Shown in pieces: positions 17,025-25,440 of a stretch of 64,000 nucleotides of DNA. Numbering within the stretch: the stretch's first letter is position 1; every line of letters starts with the position of its first letter. The translations under genes and the position numbers were made by a program. The stretch is from NCBI RefSeq assembly GCF_016741855.1, contig NZ_JAERRH010000007.1, positions 1 to 64,000 of the forward strand. Reading direction: 5' to 3'. The notes below the pieces were generated by a model. It was not told the DNA's origin. It worked only from the letters and a program-made list of their open reading frames with translations, and ran no database searches. This stretch comes from Streptomyces musisoli. GTDB taxonomy: Bacteria > Actinomycetota > Actinomycetes > Streptomycetales > Streptomycetaceae.

Positions 17025-17807
17025 CTAGCCGGCCGACGGGCTGGGGCCGGGGGCGGTGCCGCCCGGCGCCCCGCCGCCGGTGAGGCCGCTCAGGTCCAGC
17101 GGTGTGGACGTGGCGGTCGGCGGCGGGGCCAGCACCACCTCCGGCTGGCCCGCGGCGGGCGGCGGCGGAGTCAGGTCGGACTGGGGCAGCTTCGGCGGTG
17201 TGGTCTGGTTGAAGAGGGTCTGGTCGAAGTCCACCAGACCGGTCTTCTCCATCACCGTGATGTGGTCGAGGACGGTGTCGTTGGCCTGGTCGGCGAGCGC
17301 GCGGACCAGTGAGTTCTTGGTCGTGGAGCGGATCTTCGCGATGGTGTTGAAGATCGAGCCGTGCGTCATCCGCAGGATGTTGGCGAAGTCGGTGTCGAAC
17401 TGCTTGCCGGTCTCGCCCTTGAGCTGGGTGACGAAGCCCTCCTGCTGCGGGCTAGCGATGTTGGGCAGCGTGATGTTCAGCATCGGGGCGATCTTGCGGC
17501 AGGAGGCGTCCAGCGCGGCATGCCCGTCGACCAGGTGCTCACTGGCCGTCTTGACGCCCTTGGAGGAGCCCTTCTGCAGCCCGATCTGGCCGAGCGGGTA
17601 CTCCCACAGGCCGGCCGCGCGCACCTTCACCACGAAGTCCCGGTCCTGCTCGGTGAGCGGTCCCCACTGGGTGTTGGAGATGATGCGGTCCTGTGCGGTG
17701 GTGACCTTGTCCAGGCCGAGCATGCCCGGGTAGGCGAGTGCCGCGAGGGTGAGGGCCATCGCACCGCCCACGAAGAGAGTTCCCGTCGCGTTCCGCGAAA
17801 AGCGCAC
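17025..17807 (-). CDS. DUF4142-family secreted/membrane-anchored protein
   Basis: 260 aa from a GTG at 17807 with AGGAGG four bases upstream. A short basic N-terminus and one hydrophobic helix (GTLFVGGAMALTLAALAYPG) lead into a helical domain with the DUF4142 pattern (TEQDRDFVVKVRAAGLWE, VDGHAALDASCRKIAPML). The tail from about residue 215 is Pro/Thr-rich and low in complexity. DUF4142 proteins are helical-bundle exported proteins of unknown function, sometimes tied to stress. It is convergent with the glucosidase and divergent from the DUF6445-like gene. Confidence 0.8.
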   Translation of the reverse strand: MRFSRNATGTLFVGGAMALTLAALAYPGMLGLDKVTTAQDRIISNTQWGPLTEQDRDFVVKVRAAGLWEYPLGQIGLQKGSSKGVKTASEHLVDGHAALDASCRKIAPMLNITLPNIASPQQEGFVTQLKGETGKQFDTDFANILRMTHGSIFNTIAKIRSTTKNSLVRALADQANDTVLDHITVMEKTGLVDFDQTLFNQTTPPKLPQSDLTPPPPAAGQPEVVLAPPPTATSTPLDLSGLTGGGAPGGTAPGPSPSAG

Positions 17808-18022
17808 CGTGCCTCCTGCCCGGTCGTGGATCCCGCCCACCGTGACGGCGTGGGCGGTGGGGACGCACAGCAGTACGGACGGGAGACGGATTCGTCTCTG
17901 CCGTGCAGGTAAAAACTGTGGATAGACGTCCGGCGCCTCCGATTGCCCTTCGTTGGTGTACATGACAGACGGTTGCCGAAACGTTGACCATCGACCGGGA
18001 GAAGGCGGGCCGGTTGCGGTCC

Positions 18023-18028
18023 TAGATT
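18023..18028 (+). promoter_or_regulatory. -10 element for a leaderless transcript
   Basis: TAGATT fits the TANNNT -10 pattern and ends six bases before the ATG at 18035. The gene has no ribosome site upstream, so a leaderless mRNA is likely. Confidence 0.4.
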
Positions 18029-18034
18029 CGCCGC

Positions 18035-18721
18035 ATGTCCCCACAGCCCCCGCCCCGCCCCCCGGCCACGCTGCCCGTCCTGCCCTACCGCAAGCCCACC
18101 GAGGGCCGTGACTACTGGGTGCTGGACGACGTCCTGCCCGGCATCGACGCCGTACGGCAGCGGTGCCTGGCCAAGGACGACTGGGTCGAGGGGTACCCGT
18201 ACACCTCGGAGACCTGGCCCGGTCTGCGGGCCATGCCCGGCCTCGAACCGGCCGAACTGGCGGGCGTCGAGCGGCTGGTGAAGAAGGCGACCGGGGCGAG
18301 GGAACTGTGGGTGCAGCGGACGCCCGGCGGCGGCACCCTCAACCACAACTGCGTGCAGGTGGTCGGCGAGGGCGAGAGCGAGCCCCGCCCGCACACCGAC
18401 TCCCGCGCCCTGTGCCGGTACGCGGCCGTGCTCTACCTCAATCCGGTCGTCCCCAAGGACTGCGGCACCGCCTTCTACCGCCAGTCGCTGCCCGGCGGCC
18501 GGCTCGGCGGCAACATCGTCCAGGCCCCGCACAACAACCTCGTCGAGGCCCTCGGCACGCGGTTCGTCCCGGCGGACCACTTCGAGGAGGACGTACGGGT
18601 CCCGCACCGGTACAACCGGCTGCTCCTCTACCACGCCAACCTGGTGCACAGCGCGACCCGTTACGCCGGCCGGACGCTGGAGGAGAAACGGATGACGGCG
18701 GTCTTCTTCTGGATGGCCTGA
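18035..18721 (+). CDS. DUF6445-like putative 2-oxoglutarate/Fe(II) oxygenase
   Basis: 228 aa from an ATG at 18035. An HxD pair in RPHTDSRALCRYAAVLYLNP, a distal histidine in NLVHSATRYAG and a nearby arginine (EEKRMTAVFFW) fit a jelly-roll Fe(II)/2-oxoglutarate dioxygenase. The family resembles DUF6445 proteins, whose substrates are unknown to me. No biosynthetic partners are adjacent. The absence of a ribosome site together with the -10 hexamer immediately upstream suggests a leaderless message. Confidence 0.7.
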   Translation: MSPQPPPRPPATLPVLPYRKPTEGRDYWVLDDVLPGIDAVRQRCLAKDDWVEGYPYTSETWPGLRAMPGLEPAELAGVERLVKKATGARELWVQRTPGGGTLNHNCVQVVGEGESEPRPHTDSRALCRYAAVLYLNPVVPKDCGTAFYRQSLPGGRLGGNIVQAPHNNLVEALGTRFVPADHFEEDVRVPHRYNRLLLYHANLVHSATRYAGRTLEEKRMTAVFFWMA

Positions 18722-18812
18722 GCATCGGCCGGGGCCGGAGCATCGGCCTGGCCGGAGCATCGGCCTGGCCTGATCATCGGCCGGGCCTGAGCATCGGCCG
18801 GGGCCGGGGCCG
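18722..18812 (+). repeat. tandem GAGCATCGGCC repeat
   Basis: Five degenerate copies of a 17-18 bp unit built on GAGCATCGGCCTGGCC lie directly after the DUF6445-like stop. The rest of the 214-bp gap to 18936 holds nothing else clear. Confidence 0.65.
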
Positions 18813-18935
18813 GGGCAGGGCTCGGGAGCGGGAGCGGGAGTGGGGTGGGAGGGTGAGGGCCGTGGCGGCCGGGACGCCGGCGCCGGGTCCCGCGGCCGGT
18901 GTGAGGCGGTGGCTCGTGCGGTACGGATGGTGGGC

Positions 18936-19601
18936 ATGAGCAGTGTCGCCATCGTGGGAGCCGGGCCCGGGCTCGGGGCCGCCGTCGCCCGGCGGTTCGG
19001 GCGGGAGGGGTTCGTCGTCGGACTCGTCGCCAGGGACCCGGGCCGGCTCGACGTGATCGTCGACGCGCTGGCGGACGAGGGGATCGCCGCCCGCGGGTTC
19101 GCCGCCGACGTGCGCCGGCCGGAGCAGCTGGCCGTGGCGCTGAGGGAGCTGGCCGAGGCCCTCGGGACCATCGAGGTCCTCCAGTACAGCCCGGTGCCGC
19201 ACCGGGACTTCATGCGGCCCGTGCTGGACACCGGGCACCGGGATCTGGTGGCGCCGATCGAGTTCTCGGTCTACGGACCGGTGGCCGCCGTGCAGCAGGT
19301 GCTGCCGGGGATGCGACGGCTCGGGCGCGGGACGATCCTGTTCGTCAACGGCGGGACCGCAGCCGTGCCGCACCCCGAGCGGGCCGGGACCTCGATCGCC
19401 TTCGCCGCGGAGAGCGCGTACGGCCATCTGCTGCACGAGCGGCTCGCGGCGGAGGGCATCCACGTCGCGCAGCTGGTGATCCCGGGTGCGATCACGGCCG
19501 GGCACGCGCGCAAGGACCCGGACGTGCTCGCGCAGACCCTGTGGTCCATGCACCGGGACCGGCACGGGTTCCGGCACTACGCCGACGACCTCGACAGCTG
19601 A
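18936..19601 (+). CDS. short-chain dehydrogenase/reductase-like protein
   Basis: 221 aa from an ATG at 18936; a longer reading frame upstream has no better start. The N-terminal Rossmann motif is VAIVGAGPGLGAAVARRF. The usual YxxxK catalytic pair is not evident: the expected region reads ESAYGHLLHERL, with His where Lys would be. It is therefore an atypical SDR, perhaps a non-catalytic or altered NAD(P)-binding member. It stands alone between two unrelated genes. Substrate unknown. Confidence 0.75.
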   Translation: MSSVAIVGAGPGLGAAVARRFGREGFVVGLVARDPGRLDVIVDALADEGIAARGFAADVRRPEQLAVALRELAEALGTIEVLQYSPVPHRDFMRPVLDTGHRDLVAPIEFSVYGPVAAVQQVLPGMRRLGRGTILFVNGGTAAVPHPERAGTSIAFAAESAYGHLLHERLAAEGIHVAQLVIPGAITAGHARKDPDVLAQTLWSMHRDRHGFRHYADDLDS

Positions 19602-19849
19602 CCCGGCCGGCGGGCCGCGCGACGGCGGCCGGGCGGTGTCCCGGTGGGGTGGGCACGGCCCCCAGGCAGGGCGGGACGGGGACCGCCCGGGCGGTTGCCC
19701 GGCAGGGTGAGGCGGGGGCGCCGGAGCGGCGGACCGGGGGCCGGGGACGCCGGTCGGACCGGGCATGAGCGTCCGTCACCCTGCGAGAGGTGACTTTGTG
19801 GGCCAATATGGTGATGTTGGCCGCATTGCTCTCTTCAAAGGGGGCCTTC

Positions 19850-20797
19850 ATGGCTGTGGAAATCCCTTCGCTCGTCAAGACGTCCCGTCTCAGGAGCCGG
19901 GGCGGTTTGCTGGGCGAGTGCGTGGCGGAGTTCCTCGGAACCTTCGTCCTCATCGCCTTCGGCTGCGGTGTGGTCGCGATGGCGGTGGCCGCGCTGCCCG
20001 GTTCGGGCCGGGCCGCCACCCCCACCACGATCTTCCTGGCGGCCGGCGACTGGCTGCTCATCACCTGGGGCTGGGCCCTCGCCGTCGTGTTCGGCGTGTA
20101 CGTCGCTGGCGGCGTCAGCGGCGCCCACCTCAACCCGGCGGTGACCCTGGCGATGGCCCTGCGCCGCGGGTTCTCCTGGGCCAAGGTGCTGCCGTACTGG
20201 TTCTCGCAGGTCGTCGGCGCCCTGACCGGGGCCGCGCTGGTCTACCTCGTCTACCACGACGCGATCAACGCCTACGACAGCATCGTGCCGGGGCCCAAGG
20301 TCAACGGGCACACCAACGCCACCTTCTCCATCTTCGCCACCTTCCCGGCCCCGTACTTCCACGGTGGCGTCTGGGGGCCGCTGATCGACCAGATCGTCGG
20401 CACGGCCTTCCTGCTGATGCTGATCGCCGCCGTCATCGACCTGCGCAACCAGGCCGTCAAGGCCAACCTCGGGCCGCTGATCGTGGGCTTCGCCGTCGCC
20501 GCCATCGGCATGTCCTACGGCGCCAACGCGGGCTACGCCATCAACCCGGCCCGCGACTTCGGCCCGCGCCTGCTCACCTACGCGGAGGGCTGGGGCAGTC
20601 TGGCGTTCCCGGGAAGCGTGGCCGGGTCCTTCAGCAACTACTGGTGGATCCCGATCGTCGGGCCGCTGATCGGCGGTGCGATCGGCATCGTGGTCTACGA
20701 CCTGTTCATCGGCGACGTCCTGAACGTCCGGGCCGAACTGGCCGAACTGCCCCCGCCGGGACGGTCGACCCCGGTGCGGACCTCCGACGACGAGTGA
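19850..20797 (+). CDS. aquaporin / glycerol facilitator (MIP family)
   Basis: 315 aa from an ATG at 19850 with AAAGGGGG upstream; longer frames start before the family's usual N-terminus. Six TM helices carry both NPA boxes, HLNPAVTLAM and YAINPARDFGPR. The Asp after the second NPA (NPARD) is typical of glycerol-permeable aquaglyceroporins. A periplasmic insert with NGHTNATFS and a Pro-rich cytoplasmic tail complete it. In many Streptomyces the facilitator is beside glpK and glpD; here neither is present. Confidence 0.93.
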   Translation: MAVEIPSLVKTSRLRSRGGLLGECVAEFLGTFVLIAFGCGVVAMAVAALPGSGRAATPTTIFLAAGDWLLITWGWALAVVFGVYVAGGVSGAHLNPAVTLAMALRRGFSWAKVLPYWFSQVVGALTGAALVYLVYHDAINAYDSIVPGPKVNGHTNATFSIFATFPAPYFHGGVWGPLIDQIVGTAFLLMLIAAVIDLRNQAVKANLGPLIVGFAVAAIGMSYGANAGYAINPARDFGPRLLTYAEGWGSLAFPGSVAGSFSNYWWIPIVGPLIGGAIGIVVYDLFIGDVLNVRAELAELPPPGRSTPVRTSDDE

Positions 20798-20833
20798 CCC
20801 CGGCACACCGCCGGATGCGGGGCGCCGCCCCCA

Positions 20834-22681
20834 CTAGGACCTGTCGAACCGCGTGGGGGAGCCCGGCGCCTGGCTTCCCTCGTCGCCCAGGGCGAGGGTG
20901 TCGGGGCCGGTTCTGGTCAGCGTGTAGAGGTTGCCGCGGACGCACAGCGCGACGAGCGACGGATCCGTCGGGGTGCTCGTGGCCGCCTCGAACACCATGG
21001 AGTCGCGGTGCACCTCCCGCAGCCGCAGTGTCTCGGTGCAGCCGATGTCGCGGCCGGTGCCCGCCACGGTGATCCGGCTGACCTGGCGTCCGACGAGTTC
21101 GCCGCGGGCCGCCGGGTGCAGGGTGAGGGTGACGGTCACCTCGCTGGTCCCGGCCGCGGAGCTGCCCGGTCCGCGGCCCTCCCAGGTGCCGGTCCAGGAG
21201 GAGGGGAGGGCAGCCGCCGTGGCCGTGGGCGACGGGCCGCCGGTGCGGTCGCCGCCCTTGTCCGCGGTGCCGCCGGGCCACTTCACCACCAGGGCGACGA
21301 CGGCCGCCACGGCCAGCGCGCAGCCGGCGAGGCCGGCGGTGAGGCCGAGAGCGCGGGGACGGGTGGCGCGGGTGTGGTCGAGGGGGCGGGGCGGTACGAG
21401 GGGCGGTACACCGGCCCCGGTCGGTACGGGCGTCGGACCGGGCAGGGCGACGGCCGGACCGAAGCCGGACGGAGGCGATACCGACGCGAACCCGCCGCCC
21501 GAACCGGCCGACGCGACCCCACCGGCCGCCGCGACCCCACTGGCCGGCAGGGGCCCACTGGCTGGCACGGGCCCACCGGCCGGCACGGGCCCATCGGCCG
21601 GCACGACCCCACCGGCCGATGCAGGTCCGCCGCCCGGCGCAAGTCCGCCGACCGGCGTGGGTCCGCCGGGTGTACCCGTCGGCGCTGCTCCGCCCGCCGA
21701 TCCGGCCGCCGATCCGCCCGCCGGTGCGCCCGTCTGCGCGCCCGTCTGTGCGGACGTCGTCGGCTCCGGGGCGTGCGCACTCGCGGCCCGGGCCAGGGCG
21801 GCCGCCAACTCCTCCTCCCGCTCGACCAGTTCCGTTTCCAGGCGGGCGGGGCGCGAGGCGGTCCAGCCCCCGTCGCCGGCCAGCTCAACGACCCGGTCCG
21901 CGGTGGGCCGGGCGGTGGGCGTCTTGTCCAGGCAGGCCCGCAGCAGCGGGACGAGCGAGGGCGGTACGCCGTCCAGCCCCGGGTCCTCGTGCACGACCCG
22001 GTACAGCAGCGGCCCCGCCGAGGGCTCCTCCCCGGGGTGCAGGAAGGGCCCCCTGCCGGTGGCCGCGTACACCAGCACGGCGCCCAGCGCGAAGATGTCG
22101 CCCGGCTCATCGCACAGGCCCGAGGTGATCTGCTCCGGCGCCATGTAGCCGGGTGACCCGATGACCCCACCGGTACGGGTGTGGCGGGTGTCGTCGGCGG
22201 CGCGTGCGATGCCGAAGTCGATGAGCCGGGGGTGGTGGCGGGCGAGCAGCACGTTGGACGGTTTGACGTCCCGGTGGGTGAGACCGGCCCGGTGCACGGC
22301 CCGCAGCGCCTCGGCCAGTTCGGCGGCGAGCGAGCGCAGGGCGGGTTCCGGCAGCGGCCCGTGGCGCTCCACCCACTCGGCGAGGGAGGGGGCCGCGACG
22401 TACTCCGTGGCCAGCCACTGGGGCCGCCGCTCCGGCGGGCTGAAGTCGACGACGGCCACCGTCCAGGGCGAGCGGACCCGGTCGCTGCTGGCGATCTCGC
22501 GCGCGAACCGCCGCGCGAAGTCCGGGTCGTCGCCGTACTCGTCCCGCACGGTCTTCAGGGCCAGCGGCCGGCCGGAGGGCGTGCGGGAGAGGAAGACCTG
22601 CCCCATGCCGCCGGCGCCGAGCCGGGCGAGCAGGGGGTAGCCGCCGACGTCCGGCGGATCGCCGGGCTCCAGGTTCCGCAT
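20834..22681 (-). CDS. membrane-bound Hanks-type Ser/Thr protein kinase
   Basis: 615 aa from an ATG at 22681. Kinase domain about 12-275: glycine loop LGAGGMGQVF, ATP lysine LALKTVRDE, HRDVKPSNVLL, DFGIARA, GSPGYMAPEQ. A long Gly/Pro/Ala-rich juxtamembrane linker (about 310-430) follows, encoded by near-tandem 30-bp units around 21500-21610. A single TM helix near LGLTAGLAGCALAVAAVVAL precedes an extracellular domain of about 140 aa with two cysteines (DIGCTETL and VALCVRG) that could form a disulfide. The extracellular part is not a PASTA domain, so the signal is unknown. Confidence 0.92.
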   Translation of the reverse strand: MRNLEPGDPPDVGGYPLLARLGAGGMGQVFLSRTPSGRPLALKTVRDEYGDDPDFARRFAREIASSDRVRSPWTVAVVDFSPPERRPQWLATEYVAAPSLAEWVERHGPLPEPALRSLAAELAEALRAVHRAGLTHRDVKPSNVLLARHHPRLIDFGIARAADDTRHTRTGGVIGSPGYMAPEQITSGLCDEPGDIFALGAVLVYAATGRGPFLHPGEEPSAGPLLYRVVHEDPGLDGVPPSLVPLLRACLDKTPTARPTADRVVELAGDGGWTASRPARLETELVEREEELAAALARAASAHAPEPTTSAQTGAQTGAPAGGSAAGSAGGAAPTGTPGGPTPVGGLAPGGGPASAGGVVPADGPVPAGGPVPASGPLPASGVAAAGGVASAGSGGGFASVSPPSGFGPAVALPGPTPVPTGAGVPPLVPPRPLDHTRATRPRALGLTAGLAGCALAVAAVVALVVKWPGGTADKGGDRTGGPSPTATAAALPSSWTGTWEGRGPGSSAAGTSEVTVTLTLHPAARGELVGRQVSRITVAGTGRDIGCTETLRLREVHRDSMVFEAATSTPTDPSLVALCVRGNLYTLTRTGPDTLALGDEGSQAPGSPTRFDRS

Positions 22682-22894
22682 GAGGTTCCCTCCCGCCCTT
22701 CACGTACACCTGACCGATCCCGGTACATTCTGGCCAACCGGCCGGGCGGACAGTGCCTTTCACGGATCTTTCCGCCGACCGGCCGCCCCGCCGACCGGCC
22801 GCCCCGCCGCCCCGTGTCCCCGTCGCCCCCGCTTGCGGAGGAGGCGCCCGGCGGTACCGCCGCGGTCCTGCGGGACCCGCTCGGCCGCCGGGCG

Positions 22895-23572
22895 TCAGGT
22901 GCCGGCGCCGGTGATCGTGACCTTGGCGCCGACGACGGTGTGCTCGAACAGCCAGCGGGCGTCGTCGGTGCGCAGGCCGATCAGGCCCAGCGTGGAGGGG
23001 CGGCGGCCGGGGATGTCCACCGTGGAGTCGGTGCCGTAGACGAAGTGCTCGTCGCCGCGCCGGCCGAGGAAGGCCAGCACCCAGTCGTGCTGCTCCACCA
23101 CGCCGGTCGGAGAGGAGCTGAACCGCTCGTGGCGCAGGCGCCCGGTGACGCGGGCGACCGCGTCGTCGTGGAAGGGCTGGTTCATGCCGGGCGCGGAGAT
23201 GGGGAACGTCCATCCTCCCGCGTGCAGTTCCAGCGCGGTCAGATCGATCCTGATCTCGTGGACGGTGGTGCCGTCGGGGGACGGGGGCGGTGCCGGAGCG
23301 GCGGTGGAGGCCGTGGCCGCGGGCGGGGGCGCCGACCGGTCGGCGGGGTCCAGCAGGACCGCCCCGGCGAGGACGGCCGTGCCCGCGGCGACGAGCCCGG
23401 CCGACGCCAGCACGGCCCGGCGGGTGCGGCGGCGCTGGGCGGCCCGCCGCCGCACGGCGGCGCCCGGCGCGGGGGCGGACCGCCGGCCCCGGGCGGCCAC
23501 CTCGCGCAACGCCTCCGTGAGCCGGTCGGAGAGTTCCCCGGGCCCGGCCGGTCCCGACGGGTCATGAGGCAT
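22895..23572 (-). CDS. single-pass membrane protein with degenerate L,D-transpeptidase-like domain
   Basis: 225 aa from an ATG at 23572 preceded by AGGAGG. A cytoplasmic N-terminus of about 50 aa, a TM helix (VLASAGLVAAGTAVLAGAVLL) and a Pro/Ala linker lead to an extracellular domain. Its end, VYGTDSTVDIPGRRPST then GLIGLRTDDARWL, follows the YkuD pattern in which an active enzyme would have His-Gly and Ser-x-Gly-Cys; here His is Tyr and Cys is replaced. The start overlaps the sigma-factor stop by 11 bp, the usual place of an anti-sigma factor. It is probably a regulator or sensor rather than an enzyme (inference). Confidence 0.7.
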   Translation of the reverse strand: MPHDPSGPAGPGELSDRLTEALREVAARGRRSAPAPGAAVRRRAAQRRRTRRAVLASAGLVAAGTAVLAGAVLLDPADRSAPPPAATASTAAPAPPPSPDGTTVHEIRIDLTALELHAGGWTFPISAPGMNQPFHDDAVARVTGRLRHERFSSSPTGVVEQHDWVLAFLGRRGDEHFVYGTDSTVDIPGRRPSTLGLIGLRTDDARWLFEHTVVGAKVTITGAGT

Positions 23573-24080
23573 GGGTGGCCTCCTTCGTCCCGGTCATGGT
23601 CTCAGCCTCCTCGGGCGACAGATGGCGGGCGAGTGCGGCGCGGCCCCGCGCCAGCCGCGCCTTGACCGTGCCGACGGGCGAGCCGGTCTCCGCGGCGATC
23701 TGCTGCACGCTCAGGTCGCACACGTGGTACAGGACCACGGCCAGCCGTTGCGCCGGCGGCAGTTCGCGCAGGGCGGCGACCAGGGCGACGTGTTCGGGCC
23801 CGGGGCCGGGGGTCCGGTCCGGCGGGGTGTCCTTGCGTACGAGTTCCAGCCAGCGCCGGGCCCGCCGGAAGCGGCTGACCGCGAGCCGGGTGGCGACCGT
23901 GCGGATCCACGCCTCCGGTGCCTCGGCCGCGTCGAACGACGCACGCCGGTCCCAGGCCCGCACGAACGCCTCCTGCACCATGTCCTGTGCCTCGGCGTGA
24001 TCGCCGGTGAAGGCGTACAACTGCCCCACCAGGCGGGGGAATGCGGACGCGTAGAAGGCGTCGAACTCCTCCTCCGTCAT
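23562..24080 (-). CDS. SigE-family RNA polymerase sigma factor (ECF type)
   Basis: 172 aa from an ATG at 24080. Region 2 is FDAFYASAFPRLVGQLYAFT then AQDMVQEAFVRAW; region 4 is ALRELPPAQRLAVVLYHVCD then GTVKARLARGRAALARHL. This is the SigE-type ECF subfamily of Actinobacteria. It is translationally linked to the downstream membrane protein and divergent from an L,D-transpeptidase gene whose upstream region has a GGAACC/CGT-type promoter. A cell-envelope stress circuit is likely (inference). Confidence 0.92.
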   Translation of the reverse strand: MTEEEFDAFYASAFPRLVGQLYAFTGDHAEAQDMVQEAFVRAWDRRASFDAAEAPEAWIRTVATRLAVSRFRRARRWLELVRKDTPPDRTPGPGPEHVALVAALRELPPAQRLAVVLYHVCDLSVQQIAAETGSPVGTVKARLARGRAALARHLSPEEAETMTGTKEATHAS

Positions 24081-24169
24081 CCGGCCCCCCGTGTCCCCGT
24101 CCCCGAAAGGCGATCCTACGGGGCGTTCCGGGCCATCCGCCCCGGCGCCCGGGACCGCGGAACTTCCCG

Positions 24170-24198
24170 GGAACCGGATGCAACCGGGGCTCCGTGCG
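24170..24198 (+). promoter_or_regulatory. ECF-type promoter upstream of the L,D-transpeptidase gene
   Basis: GGAACC (24170-24175), a 17-base spacer, then CGTGCG (24193-24198) fits the GGAAC-N16/17-CGT form of extracytoplasmic-function sigma promoters. The adjacent sigma factor gene is the obvious candidate to read it. The -35 box overlaps a TTCCCGGGAA palindrome. Confidence 0.5.
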
Positions 24199-24241
24199 GT
24201 GCGTACAGACGATGTCCGTACACACCTCAGGGGGAAAATCC

Positions 24242-25234
24242 GTGTCCACGTACGACTCGCCCGGCCGCCGTCCGCGCCGCCGGTACTCCGTCGCCGCCGC
24301 CCTCACCGCCGCCTGCACGCTCCTCCTCGCGGCGACCGGCTGCGCGAGCACCACCTCGTCGGCCGCCACCGAGCCCACCACCCCGGCCGGCGAAAACGCC
24401 CACCGGCCCGCCCCCGCGCACAGCCGGACCGCTCCCGCCGTACCCGAGCCGGCCGCCCTCGCCGGCGCCCGGGTCAATGTCGGCGAGGGCGCCACGGTGG
24501 GCGTCGGCATGCCGATATCCGTCACCTTCGCGCACGCGGTCCCCGAGTCGCAGCGGGCGGCGGTCGAGCACTGGCTCACCGTCGGCACCGAGCCGTCCGC
24601 CAAGGGCGCCTGGAGCTGGGTCAAGGACCGCAACCTGCTCGACGGGCAGCGCGTCGACTACCGCCCGCCGGCCTACTGGAAGCCCGGCACCCGGGTCACG
24701 CTGCGTGTCGGCACCCAGGCCGTACGGCACTTCACCGTCGGCCGCTCCCTGGTCGCGACCGTCGACGTGGGCCGCCACACGATGACCGTCGAGGAGGACG
24801 GCAAGCCCACCACCCGCATCCCGGTCACCGCGGGCCGGCCCGGCCTGGACACCTGGAACGGGACCATGGTGGTGATGGACAAGCAGCCCAAGGTCTACAT
24901 GGACTCGCGGACCGTCGGCCTCGGCGACGCCTACCACGGCTACTACGCCTGGGCCGTGCACATCACCACGTCCGGCACGTACGTCCACCAGAACCCCAAC
25001 GCGAACACCTACGCCGGCCGGTCCAACGTCACCCACGGCTGTGTCGGTCTCGCCACCGACGGCACGGCCGAACGCTTCTACCAGCGGGTCATGCCAGGCG
25101 ACGTCATCCGCGTCACCGGTTCCAAGGAGACCGTCGAGGCCGGCAACGGCTACGGCGACTGGAACGTCGGCTGGTCCGAGTGGCTGTCCCACAGCGCGAC
25201 CCACAAGGGCGGCACCGGCGCGTCGCAGTCGTAG
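24242..25234 (+). CDS. L,D-transpeptidase lipoprotein (YkuD domain with Ig-like domain)
   Basis: 330 aa from a GTG at 24242 after AGGGGGA; an in-frame ATG at 24212 is a possible alternative. The lipobox LLAATGC predicts a lipidated Cys. An Ig-like domain (about 75-185) precedes the YkuD catalytic domain with HITTSGTYVHQNP and the Cys nucleophile in SNVTHGCVGL. The enzyme makes 3-3 meso-diaminopimelate crosslinks in peptidoglycan outside the membrane. It is divergent from a SigE-type sigma factor and near a related but apparently inactive domain, pointing to an envelope-stress module. Confidence 0.93.
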   Translation: MSTYDSPGRRPRRRYSVAAALTAACTLLLAATGCASTTSSAATEPTTPAGENAHRPAPAHSRTAPAVPEPAALAGARVNVGEGATVGVGMPISVTFAHAVPESQRAAVEHWLTVGTEPSAKGAWSWVKDRNLLDGQRVDYRPPAYWKPGTRVTLRVGTQAVRHFTVGRSLVATVDVGRHTMTVEEDGKPTTRIPVTAGRPGLDTWNGTMVVMDKQPKVYMDSRTVGLGDAYHGYYAWAVHITTSGTYVHQNPNANTYAGRSNVTHGCVGLATDGTAERFYQRVMPGDVIRVTGSKETVEAGNGYGDWNVGWSEWLSHSATHKGGTGASQS

Positions 25235-25320
25235 CCCCCGGCGGTCGCGGTCCCCGGCGGCGGCGGTCGGTAGCCCCCGGCGGCGGCGGTCGTGGTCCCC
25301 GGCGGCCTGCGCGTCGCATG
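25235..25320 (+). repeat. short GC-rich tandem repeat after the L,D-transpeptidase
   Basis: Four degenerate copies of a CCCCGGCGGCGGCGGTCG-type unit follow the stop codon. They precede the M64 protease promoter and could fold, but show no clean terminator. Confidence 0.5.
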
Positions 25321-25386
25321 CCGCCGGGCATGACCGCCGGTGGCCGTCAACTCTCCCCTGTGCCTTGTCGGTTGGCATCCGCGCCG

Positions 25387-25418
25387 CTAGGTTAAGCGCG
25401 CTGTTAAGTGCACTTAAT
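25387..25418 (+). promoter_or_regulatory. operator shared with the XRE-TPR / secreted peptide promoter
   Basis: CTAGGTTAA (25387-25395), eight bases, then TTAAGTGCACTTAAT with the perfect 14-bp palindrome at 25404-25417. Order and spacing match the minus-strand reading of 10321-10352. A further CTTAAG half lies at 25425-25430. It ends 22 bases before the protease start. Confidence 0.7.
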
Positions 25419-25440
25419 CTGCTACTTAAGCGAGGTCGCC

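Noticed and set aside
18840..18935. N-terminal extension of the SDR gene
   Set aside because: Gly/Arg-rich without a ribosome site; the Rossmann motif begins right after the ATG at 18936.
24041..24241. Extended N-terminus of the L,D-transpeptidase
   Set aside because: It would overlap the divergent sigma gene start and place the lipobox far from the N-terminus; the GTG at 24242 has a good ribosome site.
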